A stretch of DNA of 64,000 nt from Spartobacteria bacterium. Its GTDB lineage: Bacteria; Verrucomicrobiota; Verrucomicrobiia; Chthoniobacterales; UBA10450. A program made the translations under genes and the position numbers. The notes under the pieces are model-generated. The model was given only the letters and a program-made list of their open reading frames with translations, was not told the origin of the DNA and did not search any database. The stretch is from the NCBI GenBank assembly GCA_003134765.1, contig PLCM01000041.1, positions 124,001 through 188,000 of the forward strand, read 5' to 3'. Numbering within the stretch: the first letter of the stretch is position 1; each line of letters opens with the position of its first letter. Positions 10,261 through 19,652 of this stretch are shown here, in pieces.

Positions 10261-10286
10261 ATTGTTTCGCAAACCGCCGGTACGCA

Positions 10287-10317
10287 AAACGAGGAGGCAC
10301 GAATGCCTCCTCGTTTG
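10287..10317. terminator. Hairpin AAACGAGGAGGCACGAATGCCTCCTCGTTT, candidate terminator for the minus-strand TPR gene
   Basis: Near-perfect stem downstream (minus strand) of the stop near 10338. Confidence 0.55.
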
Positions 10318-10337
10318 CTGATAAACGTTTGGTTCGC

Positions 10338-13300
10338 TTAGGCCGCCTTCGGCGCGGAGCCCTGGGCGTTGAGCTGCAACATCCCGATCTCGCCATTGCC
10401 GGCGATCTGGACATTCGCAATCTCGAACACGGGCGCTCCTTCAACGGCGCTTGGGCCGGCGCCCGGCAATTGCACGGACACGCTCTTCGAGGTCGCATTC
10501 AACACAAGCGACGCGATCTCGAATGACGGCGAGAATTCCACCGTGGCGATTTGGAACCGGCCGGTGACATGAACGGAGGCCTGTCCCTGCTGCGACGGGG
10601 TGAGCTGGACAGCGCCCGAATCCGAACCGGAAAGGAGTTGGAGTCCCGCGATATTGAAGGCCGGTGAACTGATCACGCTGGGCCGCTGCTGTTGCGAGGG
10701 CGTGAGCCGGATCTGACCGATCCCGCCGCCCGCCGCCTGCACGCTCGCGATCTCGAACGTAACCTGAAGATTCATCGCCGGCTGCGGCTGCGGCTGCTGC
10801 GAGGGCGCGAGGCGCATGGTGACGATCTTCGAGGTGGGCTTGAGTTGCAACGCGCCCATCTTAAAGCTTGGAGTGAGCTGCAGCGACGCGATCTCAAACG
10901 AGAAGGTAAGTTGCACGGCGGTCTGCATGCCGCTGCCTGGTTGAGCTTGAGTTTGAGGAGCGCCCCCGGTCATAGGGCTGGGTCGAATCGAGGGAGCGGG
11001 TGTTGGTTGGTTCGGTTGAGGCATGGTGGCTGGTGTTGTTGGCTGCTGAGCCAGAGGCTCGGTGGATATGACTTGTGGCGCGAACGAGGGCGATTCTACG
11101 GAATGGCGAAGCGCGCCAACTCCGGCCATCGAGGTCCCCGCAACCACGCCCTGGGCAAGGTGCGCGGGAAGTTCTTCCGGTTCCGGTTTGGTGATTTCAG
11201 CCATCGGTGAATCGGTTTCAAACGCGGGAACTTGATACGGGATAGGTTGCCCTTGTGCAACTGGTTCTGTGTCGGTCGCGGAAATTTCGGCAACCGGCGC
11301 GGGAGTAATCTCCGGCTCGATGACAACCGGCTCGCTCACAGATTCGAATGATGCGGCCGTCTCGGCAATTGGCTGGGCCACTTCTTCGACGGGAGCGGGC
11401 GTCTCGAACACCGGCGCGGAAGGTTCGAACGCGACTGGCGTCCAGGCGGGTTCCATCGCGACTGGCGCCCAGACTGGCTCGGGCGTCGCGGGCTCGGTCC
11501 AAACGGGCGCTTCGGCGAACATCTGTTCCTCCTTCGGCGCTGCCGGGATCTCCTGGAAGCTTTCGATGACCTGTGCCGGCTCTTCGATGACTTGCGGTTC
11601 GCCGACGGAACTGAATTCCGCGACCTCCGTGGACGGTGCGGAAACAGGATCGAAATCGGGAACCACCGGTTCCACCGGCTCGGGGAGGATTTCCGAAATC
11701 GGTTCGATCACGGGCATTTTTACCGCTTCCACTTTCGGCGCAGTCGCTGGCGCGCGCGGCACGAGATTCTCGATGGCCGGGCCTATGGTTGTCGGCCCGC
11801 CGTTCGTGCCGAAAGGCCGGCTTGTTTTGCCAAAGGGCACCGCGGCCCGCCGCACTGACGGTTCCGACGCCTTTAGATGGAGGGAAACCTGGGGAGGCCC
11901 ACCAGCAAGGCGTTTGGGCGCCGCCATTTTTTCTACTGCGGTCTCGGGCTCGAGCGCATCAAAGGTCGGTCCGCTCGCAGGGGCGGGAGAGCGGTAAACG
12001 GAAACACTCAGGCGGCGGCGAAATTCTGAAACCACGACCCAGCCCAAAATCAGAGTTGCGGCAACGAGAAGACCACCGACCAGCAGCGTGTTGGAGTTGA
12101 AGCCGTTCATGCTCTCGGTCACGCTTCGATCCTGCACTGTCGCCGGCGCGAGCACGGTAGCGGGAGTCGAATCGACCTTCGTCGTCGCGGGGGCCGGCCC
12201 CTTGTTGGCGGCCGAATTCGCCGGGTTTTGCTGCGTCACGGCGTTCGACGTTGCGGGTCCGGTTGCCGGATTTTGCTCGGTCGAGGCCGTCGTCGTCGCG
12301 GGACCCGTCGCCGGTTGCGTAGTCGTCTCAGGTTCCTTCGGGAGCGGGGCGCGCGTCTCCGACGGAAGGGCGTTCGAAACCACCGGTGTCTCGACGCTCG
12401 GCGAATTCGTTGTCACCGGACCCGGAGTCTTTTCGTTCTTGGCGAGAGGTTGCGGCGCCTGCGTGGTCGTTTCGGTTGTGCTTACGTTCGGTGACTTTGG
12501 CGGAGCAATTTCCGGGGCCTTGGGCGATTTGTTTAACGCGATCGCAGGCGCCGGGATCGGGCTCGGCTCGATCGACGGCGCGGTCGCTTCCGTCTTCGCC
12601 ACTTCCTTGGACGGCGTCACCGGAGCGGCGGCGACATTCTGCGGTTGGAGCCAGCCGACATCGTAAAACGAATCGGCGAACACCATGTTGAGCGCGGGCG
12701 AATAAATCTTTTTCGCCGAAACGATCCAATCGTTGGCTTTCGCGGCGTTGTTATGTTTGAACTCCCAGGCCGCTTGCGCGTAATAAAGTGCCGGCGTGTC
12801 CCCCGTAAACTGGAATTGCTCCATCATCTTCTGGGCGCGGCTGTCTTTGCCCTCGAGGAGCAGCGTCAGATAAATCTTGAACTTGATGACTTGGGCCGCC
12901 TGATTTTTGTCACCGCCGGGCGCGGGCGTGTTGTTAAAGAGGGCCTCAAAGCGGTCTCGAGCCTTGGTGTACTCCTTTTTCTTGAACGGGATCTGCGCGA
13001 GATTGTATTGCGCCTCGCGGAATTTCGGATCGATCTTCGCCGCTTGCTTAAACGCCGCTTCGGCCCCATCGAAATCCTTCTGGGCCAGCAAAATCTCGCC
13101 GCGGAGATTGATCGTTGCCGGCTGGTTCGGGTCGGCCGCGTCTGCTTCGTCGATCAACCGGCGCGCCGCCGTCAGATCGCGCTGCTGAAAGGCCAGCTCC
13201 GCCTGTTCGAATTTTTCAGTGGCGATTGCCTTCGCCTTGGCGGCCCGCTCCGCCGCGGTTGTTATTTCCAGCGCGACGCGGGTCTGGCCAGCCGGTTTTT

Positions 13301-13955
13301 GCATCCAGCCCACTTCGTAGAATGATTCCGCGAAAAGTTTATTGAGCTGCGGCGAGAATTTCTTCTCCGCCGCCGCAATCAAATCCTTGGCCTCTTTTTC
13401 GTTCTTGTGCTGGAACGCCACCGCCGCGTTCGAATAGGTGACGGCCGGCGTCTCGGGCGTGAGCTCGAATTTTGCGAGAATGGAATCGACCATGTTCTCT
13501 TTGCCTTCGAGCAAATAGGTCAGGAGAATTTTGTACTGGATCAGTTGCGCCGCGTCGCCCTGGAGTTCGGAAGTATTTCCCTGGAGCAATCCCTCAAACC
13601 GTTTCCGCGCTTCCGTCCAGTCCTTCCGCAAAAAAGGAATTTCCGCGAGATTGAAGCGCGCGTTCCAGAATTTGGGATCGGTCGCGAGCGCCTTTTGCAG
13701 GGCGGCCTCAGCCTGGTCGTATTCGGCCTGGCGCATGAGAATAACGCCGCGCAAATTCTGCGATTCGGCGAGATCTGGCTGACGCGCATCGATTGCATCG
13801 AGCTCCTTCAACGCCTCCGCATAATTGGCGGCATTGAATTCGCGGAACGCCTTGTCGTACATCGACTCGAGCTCCGCTTTGGTCGGGGCGACATTTGTTG
13901 CCGCGAAAGAACTAAGAACCAGGACCGTAATCGTCGCGAATTTCCGAATATTCAT
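10338..13955 (-). CDS. Large TPR/transmembrane protein with P/E/T-rich linkers and C-terminal FEIAxLQL repeat domain; function unknown
   Basis: Signal-like MNIRKFATITVLVLSSFAATNVAP; two homologous TPR modules; TM NTLLVGGLLVAATLILGWVVVSEFRRR; C-terminal repeats FEIASLQLTP/FEIASVQ/FNIAGLQL/FQIATVEF/FEIASLVL/FEIANVQI. Confidence 0.85.
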   Translation of the reverse strand: MNIRKFATITVLVLSSFAATNVAPTKAELESMYDKAFREFNAANYAEALKELDAIDARQPDLAESQNLRGVILMRQAEYDQAEAALQKALATDPKFWNARFNLAEIPFLRKDWTEARKRFEGLLQGNTSELQGDAAQLIQYKILLTYLLEGKENMVDSILAKFELTPETPAVTYSNAAVAFQHKNEKEAKDLIAAAEKKFSPQLNKLFAESFYEVGWMQKPAGQTRVALEITTAAERAAKAKAIATEKFEQAELAFQQRDLTAARRLIDEADAADPNQPATINLRGEILLAQKDFDGAEAAFKQAAKIDPKFREAQYNLAQIPFKKKEYTKARDRFEALFNNTPAPGGDKNQAAQVIKFKIYLTLLLEGKDSRAQKMMEQFQFTGDTPALYYAQAAWEFKHNNAAKANDWIVSAKKIYSPALNMVFADSFYDVGWLQPQNVAAAPVTPSKEVAKTEATAPSIEPSPIPAPAIALNKSPKAPEIAPPKSPNVSTTETTTQAPQPLAKNEKTPGPVTTNSPSVETPVVSNALPSETRAPLPKEPETTTQPATGPATTTASTEQNPATGPATSNAVTQQNPANSAANKGPAPATTKVDSTPATVLAPATVQDRSVTESMNGFNSNTLLVGGLLVAATLILGWVVVSEFRRRLSVSVYRSPAPASGPTFDALEPETAVEKMAAPKRLAGGPPQVSLHLKASEPSVRRAAVPFGKTSRPFGTNGGPTTIGPAIENLVPRAPATAPKVEAVKMPVIEPISEILPEPVEPVVPDFDPVSAPSTEVAEFSSVGEPQVIEEPAQVIESFQEIPAAPKEEQMFAEAPVWTEPATPEPVWAPVAMEPAWTPVAFEPSAPVFETPAPVEEVAQPIAETAASFESVSEPVVIEPEITPAPVAEISATDTEPVAQGQPIPYQVPAFETDSPMAEITKPEPEELPAHLAQGVVAGTSMAGVGALRHSVESPSFAPQVISTEPLAQQPTTPATMPQPNQPTPAPSIRPSPMTGGAPQTQAQPGSGMQTAVQLTFSFEIASLQLTPSFKMGALQLKPTSKIVTMRLAPSQQPQPQPAMNLQVTFEIASVQAAGGGIGQIRLTPSQQQRPSVISSPAFNIAGLQLLSGSDSGAVQLTPSQQGQASVHVTGRFQIATVEFSPSFEIASLVLNATSKSVSVQLPGAGPSAVEGAPVFEIANVQIAGNGEIGMLQLNAQGSAPKAA

Positions 13956-14089
13956 GCAAAGAGCCATACAAGCTAGGGCCGCGCCCGATGACAAGCCTAT
14001 TTTGCCGTCTTCCCCGCGAAAATTCGCTTTTCCCAGAAAAGATTCGCCCGGAAGGGGTTGGGTCGGCTCTGGCGAAGGGGATTTGCGGG

Positions 14090-14857
14090 CTAATTTCGGT
14101 TCGCGACAATCCGCAGACCTTCGAGGGTCAGGTTCGGATGCACGGCCTTGATCTCCGGCAGCTTGCTCGCGATGAGCTGGGCGTAGCCCCCGGTGGCGAT
14201 AATCCGCGGTTTCTTTCGCCGAAAATTCTCCGCCGTGAGTCGCCTCAGAATTTCACGGACCAAGCCGCGGTAGCCGAAAACAGCGCCTGACATCATCGCG
14301 TCCCGAGTGGTCTTTCCGATGGCGCGCGGTGGCTCGCGCAACGTCAACTTTGGCAGCAACGCGGTGCGTTGATAAAGATAATTCGTCATCGCCTCAAGGC
14401 CGGGCGCGATCACTCCCCCCACGTAATCGCCGGCCGCCGAAACGACATCGAAAGTTACGGCTGTGCCGAAATCGACCACGATCGCCGGAGCGCCGTACAA
14501 ATGCGCCACTGCCACCGCATTCGCCAGTCGATCCGCACCGATGGACCGCGGCTGCGGGTAATCGATCCCGACCCCGAGGTCGAGCTGCGGATTGAGGAAT
14601 AGTATTCGCGCCGAACCAGCCGCGGCTACGATCGCTTTGTTCTTCTTCGGAACGACAGAAGAAACCACGATCGTCCGGACTTTGTGTCCCCGCAGGATCC
14701 GCCGCATTGCAACCGCGCTTAGCCCGGAAGTCGGAAGGCGCGACGGTTTTCCGATCCGATTCGTTGTCGCGAAAGCCAGTTTCACGAATGAATTGCTGAT
14801 GTCGACCAACAGGTAATCGGTCGCTAATTTCCCGGCCGCGCGCATGGCGAACCGCAT
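14090..14857 (-). CDS. coaX: Type III pantothenate kinase
   Basis: YLLVDISNSFVKLAF; IGADRLANAVA; IVVDFGTAVTFDVV; GGVIAPGLEAM; IIATGGYAQLI. Confidence 0.93.
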   Translation of the reverse strand: MRFAMRAAGKLATDYLLVDISNSFVKLAFATTNRIGKPSRLPTSGLSAVAMRRILRGHKVRTIVVSSVVPKKNKAIVAAAGSARILFLNPQLDLGVGIDYPQPRSIGADRLANAVAVAHLYGAPAIVVDFGTAVTFDVVSAAGDYVGGVIAPGLEAMTNYLYQRTALLPKLTLREPPRAIGKTTRDAMMSGAVFGYRGLVREILRRLTAENFRRKKPRIIATGGYAQLIASKLPEIKAVHPNLTLEGLRIVANRN

Positions 14858-14962
14858 TCAGGCGGGAAGGCGCAGCGGCGTCAAGTCCCGCGCAAGGGCG
14901 GGTGAACGGATTCGTCCCGGGGCGAACTTGCGACAGCCCGGCCGAACGCTTAGCCTCGGCAC

Positions 14963-15949
14963 GTGAGAAAATTGGTCCACCGCCCGCGCCGTTTGCGTCG
15001 CAGCGAGGGCGTCCGCAACCTTGTGCGAGAGACGAAACTCACCGCGCACGATTTCGTTCTGCCGCTTTTCGTCAGTGAGAAAATCCGCGAGCGGCAGGCG
15101 ATCGCGAGCATGCCCGGGGTTTTTCAATTGGCGCTCGCCGAGGTGGCCGATGAAGCACAGCGGGCCCATGATCTGGGGCTGCAGGCGGTGTTGCTCTTCG
15201 GCATTCCGCGCGAAAAGGACGAAGCCGCGAGCGGGGCCAGCGCGGAAAACGGCATCGTCCAGCAAGCCGTGCGCGCCATCAAAGGGAAATGTCCCGGCCT
15301 TGTCGTCATGACGGACGTTTGCCTCTGCGAATACATGAGCCACGGGCATTGCGGCGTGACCCGCGTCGATGGCGATCACTTTCATGTCTTGAACGATGAG
15401 TCGGTCGAATTGCTCGTGAAAACCGCGGTGTCGCATGCGGCCGCCGGAGCCGACTTCGTGGCGCCGAGCGACATGATGGACGGCCGCATCGGTGCGATCC
15501 GCGAAGCGTTGGACGCAAACGGTTTCCAGGACACCGGCATTATGAGTTACGCGGCGAAGTTCGCATCGGCATTTTACGGACCCTTCCGCGAGGCTGCGGA
15601 AAGCCCGCCGCAATTTGGCGATCGCCGTTCTTATCAGATGGATTGTGCCAACGCCCAGGAAGCGTTGCGCGAAGTTGCGCTCGATATCGAAGAGGGCGCC
15701 GACATCGTTCTCGTGAAACCGGCATTGCCCTATCTCGATATTCTTTGGCGCGTGCGCGAGCGCTTTGGAAAACCGACTGCCGTCTACCACGTAAGTGGTG
15801 AATTCGCGATGGTGAAAGCGGGCGCGGAAAAAGGATGTTTCGAAGAGCGCGCGGCGGTCCTGGAGATCATGACTTCCCTCAAGCGGGGCGGCGCCGATTT
15901 GATCGTCACCTATTGGGCAAGGGAACTCGCCGAATGGACACGCCAGTAA
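14963..15949 (+). CDS. hemB: Delta-aminolevulinic acid dehydratase (porphobilinogen synthase), GTG start
   Basis: RPRRLRRSEGVRNLVRET; LVVMTDVCLCEYMSHGHCGV; ADFVAPSDMMDGRIGAIREALD; VKPALPYLDI; YHVSGEFAM. Confidence 0.96.
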   Translation: MRKLVHRPRRLRRSEGVRNLVRETKLTAHDFVLPLFVSEKIRERQAIASMPGVFQLALAEVADEAQRAHDLGLQAVLLFGIPREKDEAASGASAENGIVQQAVRAIKGKCPGLVVMTDVCLCEYMSHGHCGVTRVDGDHFHVLNDESVELLVKTAVSHAAAGADFVAPSDMMDGRIGAIREALDANGFQDTGIMSYAAKFASAFYGPFREAAESPPQFGDRRSYQMDCANAQEALREVALDIEEGADIVLVKPALPYLDILWRVRERFGKPTAVYHVSGEFAMVKAGAEKGCFEERAAVLEIMTSLKRGGADLIVTYWARELAEWTRQ

Positions 15950-16659
15950 CCGCGCGCCGAAGCGAAACGCAAGCCCACCTGCGGCTGAAACGTCTCGCGC
16001 TTCTTTGGGCGCAGGCGAATCGTTATACAGCCTGTGCGGCGGAAGTCAGTTTGCCACAATGCCGTTATCGGGCCGATGTCGCGGCCTATCGCTCTCGACC
16101 CAAGGAACGGACGGTCACGGCGGTCTTCGAGTGCAAACAGGCACTCGCGGATCTGCGCCGCGATAACTGCGAGAGCGCAACGGCCCGAGAACGTCTGTGC
16201 TCCCTGGCCCGACGACGGGAGGTTCTCGAAAAACATCTTCGGATCCACTACCCCACGCTGCGGACCGGCGATTCCCTTTTCGCGGAATACGATTCGCATG
16301 ATTTCGAGGCCATTGGGCATCATGGTTACCGGCGTGTTCTGCGGGAGTTCGCTGCGCTGCAAAATCGTCTCTCCGGGGGGACGAAATTCGAGTGCCTCGT
16401 GCGTTATCGTTGCGCGAACCTCTTTTTTCTGGCCTTGCCTAACGAATTGTCTGGAGTGGCCGAGGCACTGCCCGGCTGGGGCGTGCTCGTCGAGGTGCAG
16501 GGATCTCTGAGCCTGGTCCGCAAGCCCCTCTGGCATGAGAACGCGGAGGAAGCGCGCACCCGCCTGCTCCAGCGGATCGCGGTGGCCGGGACCCGCCAGT
16601 TCAATCGCGCCTTCACCATCACGCGCGAAGAAATCACCGCGGCCGACAGGTTCGCGTGA
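15934..16659 (+). CDS. Putative PD-(D/E)XK-type nuclease-like / MmcB-like protein
   Basis: RYRADVAAYRSR...TAVFECKQALADLRRD gives a D-x(n)-E-x-K signature; overlaps hemB 3' end. Confidence 0.5.
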   Translation: MDTPVTARRSETQAHLRLKRLALLWAQANRYTACAAEVSLPQCRYRADVAAYRSRPKERTVTAVFECKQALADLRRDNCESATARERLCSLARRREVLEKHLRIHYPTLRTGDSLFAEYDSHDFEAIGHHGYRRVLREFAALQNRLSGGTKFECLVRYRCANLFFLALPNELSGVAEALPGWGVLVEVQGSLSLVRKPLWHENAEEARTRLLQRIAVAGTRQFNRAFTITREEITAADRFA

Positions 16660-16660
16660 T

Positions 16661-18196
16661 CTAGGATTTTGCGACGAGCAGATTTCGGCCGGTCATTTCG
16701 CTGGGCTGCGGCAGACCAAGAAGAAAAAGGAGCGTCGGGGCGACGTCCGCGAGAATGCCGTCCTCGACGCTAAAACGTCCCGCGTTTTCGGCGACGTAAA
16801 TGAAATGGACCAGGTTCGTGGTGTGCGCGGTGTTCGGTGATCCATCCGGGTTGCGCATTAGCTCGCAATTCCCATGGTCGGCCGTGATGAGACAGGCGCC
16901 GCCCAGCCCGAGAATTGCAGGCACGATTCGCGCGACGCATTCGTCGACGGTCTCGACCGCCTTAATTCCCGCATCCAACACGCCGGTGTGTCCGACCATG
17001 TCAGGATTTGCGAAGTTCAGGATGATCAGGTCGTAGTTCCCGGCTCGGGCGAGAACTTCCTCGGTAATCTCATGCGCGCTCATCTCCGGCTGGAGATCGT
17101 AGGTCGCGACTTTGGGCGACGGCACGATCTTGCGATCCTCGCCACCGAACGCGCGTTCGATGCCGCCGTTAAAGAAATAGGTAACGTGCGGATACTTCTC
17201 CGTCTCGGCGATCCGCAATTGTGTTTTCCCGGCGGCGCTGACCACTTCACCCAGAATTTTAGGCAACTGTTCCGGCTCGAAGACGAACGGCGTCCCATAG
17301 GTCACATCGTACTGCGTGAGCGTGACATAATTCACCTGCGGCCATACCTCGCGCTCGAATCCATCGAAACTTTTCAGGAGAAAAGCCTGCGACAATTGGC
17401 GGGCGCGATCCGCGCGGAAGTTAAAAAAGAAAACCGTGTCACCGTCGCGAATGCGCTGTTCGTTCGCGTGGGAAAAGATCAACGGCGGCAGGAATTCATC
17501 GGTCTTACCCCGTTCGTATTGGGCCCGGACGGCATCGGCCGGCGATGCTTCACATTTCTCTCCGCGGCCCAAAACGATCGCGTCCCACGCCTTTCTGGTC
17601 CGGTCCCAGCGGCGGTCGCGATCCATTGCAAAATAGCGACCAACCACCGTTGCAATCTTTGCCCCGCTCTTCTTCAGGCCGGCAGAACATTTGTCCAGAA
17701 AATCCGCGCCCCCAGTTGGCGAAGTGTCGCGTCCATCCGTGAACGCATGAACCAGAATATCGGTGACACCGGCGGCCCGCGCCGCGTCCGCCAAAGCAAG
17801 AAGGTGCTTATAATGACTATGGACGCCGCCGTCGGAGAGCAGACCCAAAAAATGAAGACGATGTCCGCGCGCTTTGGAAAAGGCGTCCTGCGCAACCTGG
17901 TTCCGCTCAAGCTCACCGTTGGCCATCGCCTTGTTAATCCGCGTCAGATCCTGATAAACAATCCGGCCGGCACCAAGGTTGAGATGGCCCACTTCGGAAT
18001 TACCCATTTGTCCTTCAGGCAATCCGACATCGAGCCCGCTGGCGCTCAGCTTCCCCCCGGGATAATCATGATAAAGCCGATCGTGAAACGGCGTGCGCGC
18101 GAGCAGCGTAGCGTCGCCGTTCTCTTCGCGTTTCTCCCGGCCACCCGGATTAATGCCCCAGCCGTCGCGGATGATGAGGATGACAGGCTTCGCCAC
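16661..18196 (-). CDS. gpmI: 2,3-bisphosphoglycerate-independent phosphoglycerate mutase
   Basis: DGWGINPGG; PEGQMGNSEVGHLNLGAGRIVYQDLTRI; HAFTDGRDTSPTGG; TADHGNCE. Confidence 0.95.
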   Translation of the reverse strand: MAKPVILIIRDGWGINPGGREKREENGDATLLARTPFHDRLYHDYPGGKLSASGLDVGLPEGQMGNSEVGHLNLGAGRIVYQDLTRINKAMANGELERNQVAQDAFSKARGHRLHFLGLLSDGGVHSHYKHLLALADAARAAGVTDILVHAFTDGRDTSPTGGADFLDKCSAGLKKSGAKIATVVGRYFAMDRDRRWDRTRKAWDAIVLGRGEKCEASPADAVRAQYERGKTDEFLPPLIFSHANEQRIRDGDTVFFFNFRADRARQLSQAFLLKSFDGFEREVWPQVNYVTLTQYDVTYGTPFVFEPEQLPKILGEVVSAAGKTQLRIAETEKYPHVTYFFNGGIERAFGGEDRKIVPSPKVATYDLQPEMSAHEITEEVLARAGNYDLIILNFANPDMVGHTGVLDAGIKAVETVDECVARIVPAILGLGGACLITADHGNCELMRNPDGSPNTAHTTNLVHFIYVAENAGRFSVEDGILADVAPTLLFLLGLPQPSEMTGRNLLVAKS

Positions 18197-18290
18197 AGTG
18201 GCGCAGTTTCGCGACGTTCAACCGCCCACACAAGCGGTTTCCGGCTCTGCGGGATTGACAATCCGAACGGCGCCCTCGTAGATCGGCGTT

Positions 18291-19556
18291 ATGAAGTGGC
18301 GCAACCAGTTACTGGCGCTTTTCTGCCTGATTCTGTTCGCGGCATTCGGCATTTTCTATTTTCAACACTGGGTGGTGCAAAAACCCTTCGGCATCATTCT
18401 CTTTATTGGCGAAGGCCTGGCGCCAGAACGGCTCGCTGCGACCCGGGTTTATGCCGCTGGAGCGGACGCGCCCTTATCCGTCGACTCAATGCCGCACGTG
18501 GCGCTGGTAACAAATTATTCGAGCGACTTTGCAGCGCCGGACTCCGCCGCCGCCGCCGCCGCGCTCGCCACGGGCGTGAAGGCCAAGAACAAATCGATCA
18601 GCGCGCAGGTGAGCGGGGCCACGGCCGCAAATCTCATCGACCTGGCGCATCGCGCGGGACGAGCGACGGGATTGGTGACTGATGGAAAATTGACGAATGC
18701 CACGGCGGCCGCCTTCTACGCCCACGCTCCGGACCCCATCGCGCAATTGGAGATCGCTCGGGAATTGGTCGATTCCTCAACCGTCGACCTCGTGCTCGGC
18801 GGCGGTGCTCAGGATTTTCTGCCGGACTCAAAGAACGGCAACCGCAAGGACGGGCGAGACCTGCTCTCCGAAATGCGTCGAAAAGGATTCGATCTCGCGC
18901 GGACCAAGGTCGATCTGGAGGCAGTCCCGGGCTGGCGGCGTCCCAAGCTTTTCGGCACTTTCGCGAACACCGAACTGGCATACGCGGACCAGATTGAAGC
19001 GCGCCACGAACAGCCGAGTCTCCCCGATATGGTGCGGCGAGCGATTGAACTGCTGCAATACAATCGTGGAGGTTACTTTCTTGTGGTCGACGCGCGACTG
19101 ATGCGAAAAGCGGCAGAACAAAATGACGCCGAACACACCCTGACGGAAACGTTGGAATTCGATCGCGCCGTAGCCATGGCGCGCCGGTATGTCGGAGAAA
19201 AATCGACCGTTGTCGTGTGCGGCGATGTGGCCTTGGGCGGTTTGAGCTTGAACGGATCACCCTTTAGGACGGACCGCGGAATCGCCGTTCTCGGATTGAA
19301 TTCCGCCGGCGATCCCTGGTTCTCCTGGGCAAGTGGTCCAAATGGCCAAAAATCCTACGGAGCCGCGAAGCTGGCGGCTCAGCAATCCCCCTCGCCATTC
19401 CCCGAGCCGCCCCAGGAACCGGCGGCCTTCTTCGCGCCCGCTGCGCTCGAGACGGTCGACGATGTAGTCGTGTTTGGGACGGGACCGGGGACTGAATCGT
19501 TCCATGGCTCCCTCGATAACACCGCGATCTTCAAAATCATTCGCGACTCACTTTAG
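18291..19556 (+). CDS. Alkaline-phosphatase-superfamily protein with degenerate metal site
   Basis: GIILFIGEGLAPERLAATRVY; PDSAAAAAALATGVKAKN; GLVTDGKLTNATAAAFYAH; FGTGPGTESFHGSLDNTAIFKII. Confidence 0.8.
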   Translation: MKWRNQLLALFCLILFAAFGIFYFQHWVVQKPFGIILFIGEGLAPERLAATRVYAAGADAPLSVDSMPHVALVTNYSSDFAAPDSAAAAAALATGVKAKNKSISAQVSGATAANLIDLAHRAGRATGLVTDGKLTNATAAAFYAHAPDPIAQLEIARELVDSSTVDLVLGGGAQDFLPDSKNGNRKDGRDLLSEMRRKGFDLARTKVDLEAVPGWRRPKLFGTFANTELAYADQIEARHEQPSLPDMVRRAIELLQYNRGGYFLVVDARLMRKAAEQNDAEHTLTETLEFDRAVAMARRYVGEKSTVVVCGDVALGGLSLNGSPFRTDRGIAVLGLNSAGDPWFSWASGPNGQKSYGAAKLAAQQSPSPFPEPPQEPAAFFAPAALETVDDVVVFGTGPGTESFHGSLDNTAIFKIIRDSL

Positions 19557-19592
19557 GTCGCGGCCTTCCTGCAATTTTCCCGGGACAAAATA

Positions 19593-19631
19593 GAAAACCC
19601 GTCAGATCAGCCAAGCCGATCGACGGGTTTT
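19593..19631. terminator. Hairpin GAAAACCCGTC...GACGGGTTTTC between convergent genes (bidirectional terminator)
   Basis: 11-bp stem flanked by A/T tracts between stops at 19556(+) and 19653(-). Confidence 0.7.
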
Positions 19632-19652
19632 CAAAAATCCGCTTCTTGTTGT

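Noticed and set aside
10692-11210. 172-aa and neighbouring + strand ORFs opposite the TPR protein
   Set aside because: Shadow frames of a Pro/Glu/Ala-rich minus-strand coding region.
16874-18682. 602-aa ORF on the + strand opposite gpmI
   Set aside because: gpmI on the minus strand carries all family motifs; the + frame is a GC-driven shadow ORF.
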